A DNA stretch of 6,300 bases from Christensenella sp. UBA3770 (lineage in GTDB: Bacteria > Bacillota > Clostridia > Christensenellales > CAG-1252): contig DFFS01000046.1 of the NCBI GenBank assembly GCA_002371075.1, positions 1 through 6,300 on the forward strand, read 5' to 3'. Of the stretch, positions 5,671-6,300 are shown one piece after another. Every line of letters begins with the position of its first letter. Within the stretch, counting starts at the first letter, position 1. Position numbers and translations under genes: made by a program. Below the pieces are notes generated by a model. It worked only from the letters and a program-made list of their open reading frames with translations. It had not been told where the DNA came from and ran no database searches.

Positions 5671-6300
5671 TTACTCATTATACTCATTTTCTTCCGTTTT
5701 GTCACGCACAATTATGCGAATCGGGGTACCGGAAAAATCAAACGATTCCCTGACGCCGTTTTCCAAATAACGCAGATAGGAAAAATGCATCAGCGAAGAA
5801 TCGTTGGTGAAAACCACGAACGCGGGCGGGCAAACGCTTGCCTGCGTTGCGAAAAAGATCTTGAGACGACGCCCGTTTTTCGTGGGTGGCTCGTTCATGG
5901 CGACAAGGTTCATCACGACGTCGTTGACAATGCCCGTCGTAATACGACGTTTTGCGTTTTCGACCACGCGCTTTGCCTCGTCCAAAAGTTTATCCACGCG
6001 TTTGCCGGTCAGCGCCGAAACGTAAGCGGGAACAAAGTAATCCATAAACTTCAATTTTTCCTTGAGGTCTTTGTTGAATTTTTCCACCGTGTGGGTGTCT
6101 TTTTCGATCTTGTCCCACTTGTTCATCACAACGATGCTTGCCTTGCCCTCTTCGTGAACCTTTCCGGCGATCCTGACGTCTTGCTCGGTCAAGCCCTCTT
6201 CGGCATCAACCACGATAAAAACGACGTCCGCCCTTTTGATGGCGCCAAAGGCGCGCAGCACGCTGTAGTACTCCACGTCCTCTTCCACGCTGCGTTTACG
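5671..6300 (-). CDS. der: GTPase Der (EngA), C-terminal part; 5' end outside the window
   Basis: The C-terminal 209 residues of Der, an essential double-GTPase that helps assemble the 50S ribosomal subunit. The fragment opens just after the G3 region of the second G domain, so the first G domain and the P-loop of the second are not seen. Numbered from the edge, it has EYYSVLRA (10-17), the G4 motif NKWD (60-63), the G5-type SALTG (95-99), and then the KH-like RNA-binding domain with NDVVMNLVAMN, RRLKIFFATQ, MHFSYLRYLEN and SGTPIRI. It ends in a short acidic tail (KTEENEYNE). The open frame runs through the right edge; the GTG at 6288 is an internal codon, not the start. The TAA stop lies 12 bases before the aminotransferase ATG, so the two are probably co-transcribed. 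Confidence 0.96.
   Translation of the reverse strand, partial: RKRSVEEDVEYYSVLRAFGAIKRADVVFIVVDAEEGLTEQDVRIAGKVHEEGKASIVVMNKWDKIEKDTHTVEKFNKDLKEKLKFMDYFVPAYVSALTGKRVDKLLDEAKRVVENAKRRITTGIVNDVVMNLVAMNEPPTKNGRRLKIFFATQASVCPPAFVVFTNDSSLMHFSYLRYLENGVRESFDFSGTPIRIIVRDKTEENEYNE
5677..5705 (-). promoter_or_regulatory. Candidate promoter for the aminotransferase inside the 3' end of der
   Basis: Within the last codons of der, GTGACA (5705-5700, five of six matches to TTGACA) lies 17 bases before a perfect TATAAT (5682-5677). Transcription would start near 5670, about 12 bases before the aminotransferase ATG, so the message would begin almost at its Shine-Dalgarno site. It coincides with the poorly conserved Glu/Asn-rich tail of Der, where coding constraint is low. 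It is a prediction from box matches only. Confidence 0.5.

Noticed and set aside
5671..6288. Complete short gene starting at the GTG at 6288
   Set aside because: The frame stays open to the right edge and the preceding codons continue Der homology, so this is an internal codon of a truncated der.
1..6300. Mobile element, integration into the tRNA cluster, CRISPR array or defence island
   Set aside because: No transposase or integrase, no regularly spaced repeats, and no duplicated tRNA 3' ends were seen; all genes are co-directional and housekeeping in character apart from the transporter.

Overview
The window is an ordinary chromosomal housekeeping stretch. Everything in it is read leftwards, on the minus strand. 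The likely source is a Gram-positive-type bacterium of the Bacillota, most plausibly a clostridial or related uncultured lineage. The grounds are the Gly-Arg-His-Gln-Lys-Leu tRNA cluster with encoded CCA ends, the purine-rich Shine-Dalgarno sites, the rdgB/YfcE-type phosphodiesterase pair (compare ysnA-ysnB in Bacillus subtilis), and a fused ABC ATPase/permease whose first membrane helix resembles proteins common in Clostridia. This placement is inference; no marker in the window fixes a genus.

In transcription order, right to left: the 3' two-fifths or so of der (ribosome-assembly GTPase) enters from the right edge. Twelve bases later comes a PLP-dependent aminotransferase of the group Ic aspartate aminotransferase type. 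A strong intrinsic terminator at about 4337-4365 closes this unit. A candidate sigma-A promoter lies inside the last codons of der and could drive the aminotransferase on its own.

A 164-base AT-rich intergenic region follows, with phased A/T tracts, a 10-base inverted repeat and a good sigma-A promoter (TTGACA-18-TATATT). That promoter starts the second unit: an 866-residue ABC ATPase/permease fusion, then rdgB (house-cleaning dITP/XTP pyrophosphatase), then a YfcE-type metallophosphodiesterase. Stops and starts overlap or nearly so (ATGA at the last junction), which points to a translationally coupled operon.

Seven bases after the phosphodiesterase stop codon begins the -35 box of a third promoter (TTGACA-17-TAATAT). 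It drives a tRNA operon of six genes seen here: Gly(TCC), Arg(TCT), His(GTG), Gln(TTG), Lys(TTT) and a 5' part of Leu(TAG) cut by the left edge. There is no room for an intrinsic terminator between the protein operon and the tRNA promoter.

I found no mobile element, CRISPR array, phage gene, toxin-antitoxin pair or clearly new system. The points worth a second look are the ABC fusion in the place where rph sits in Bacillus, the promoter embedded in der, the phased-tract region, and the terminator-less junction into the tRNA operon.
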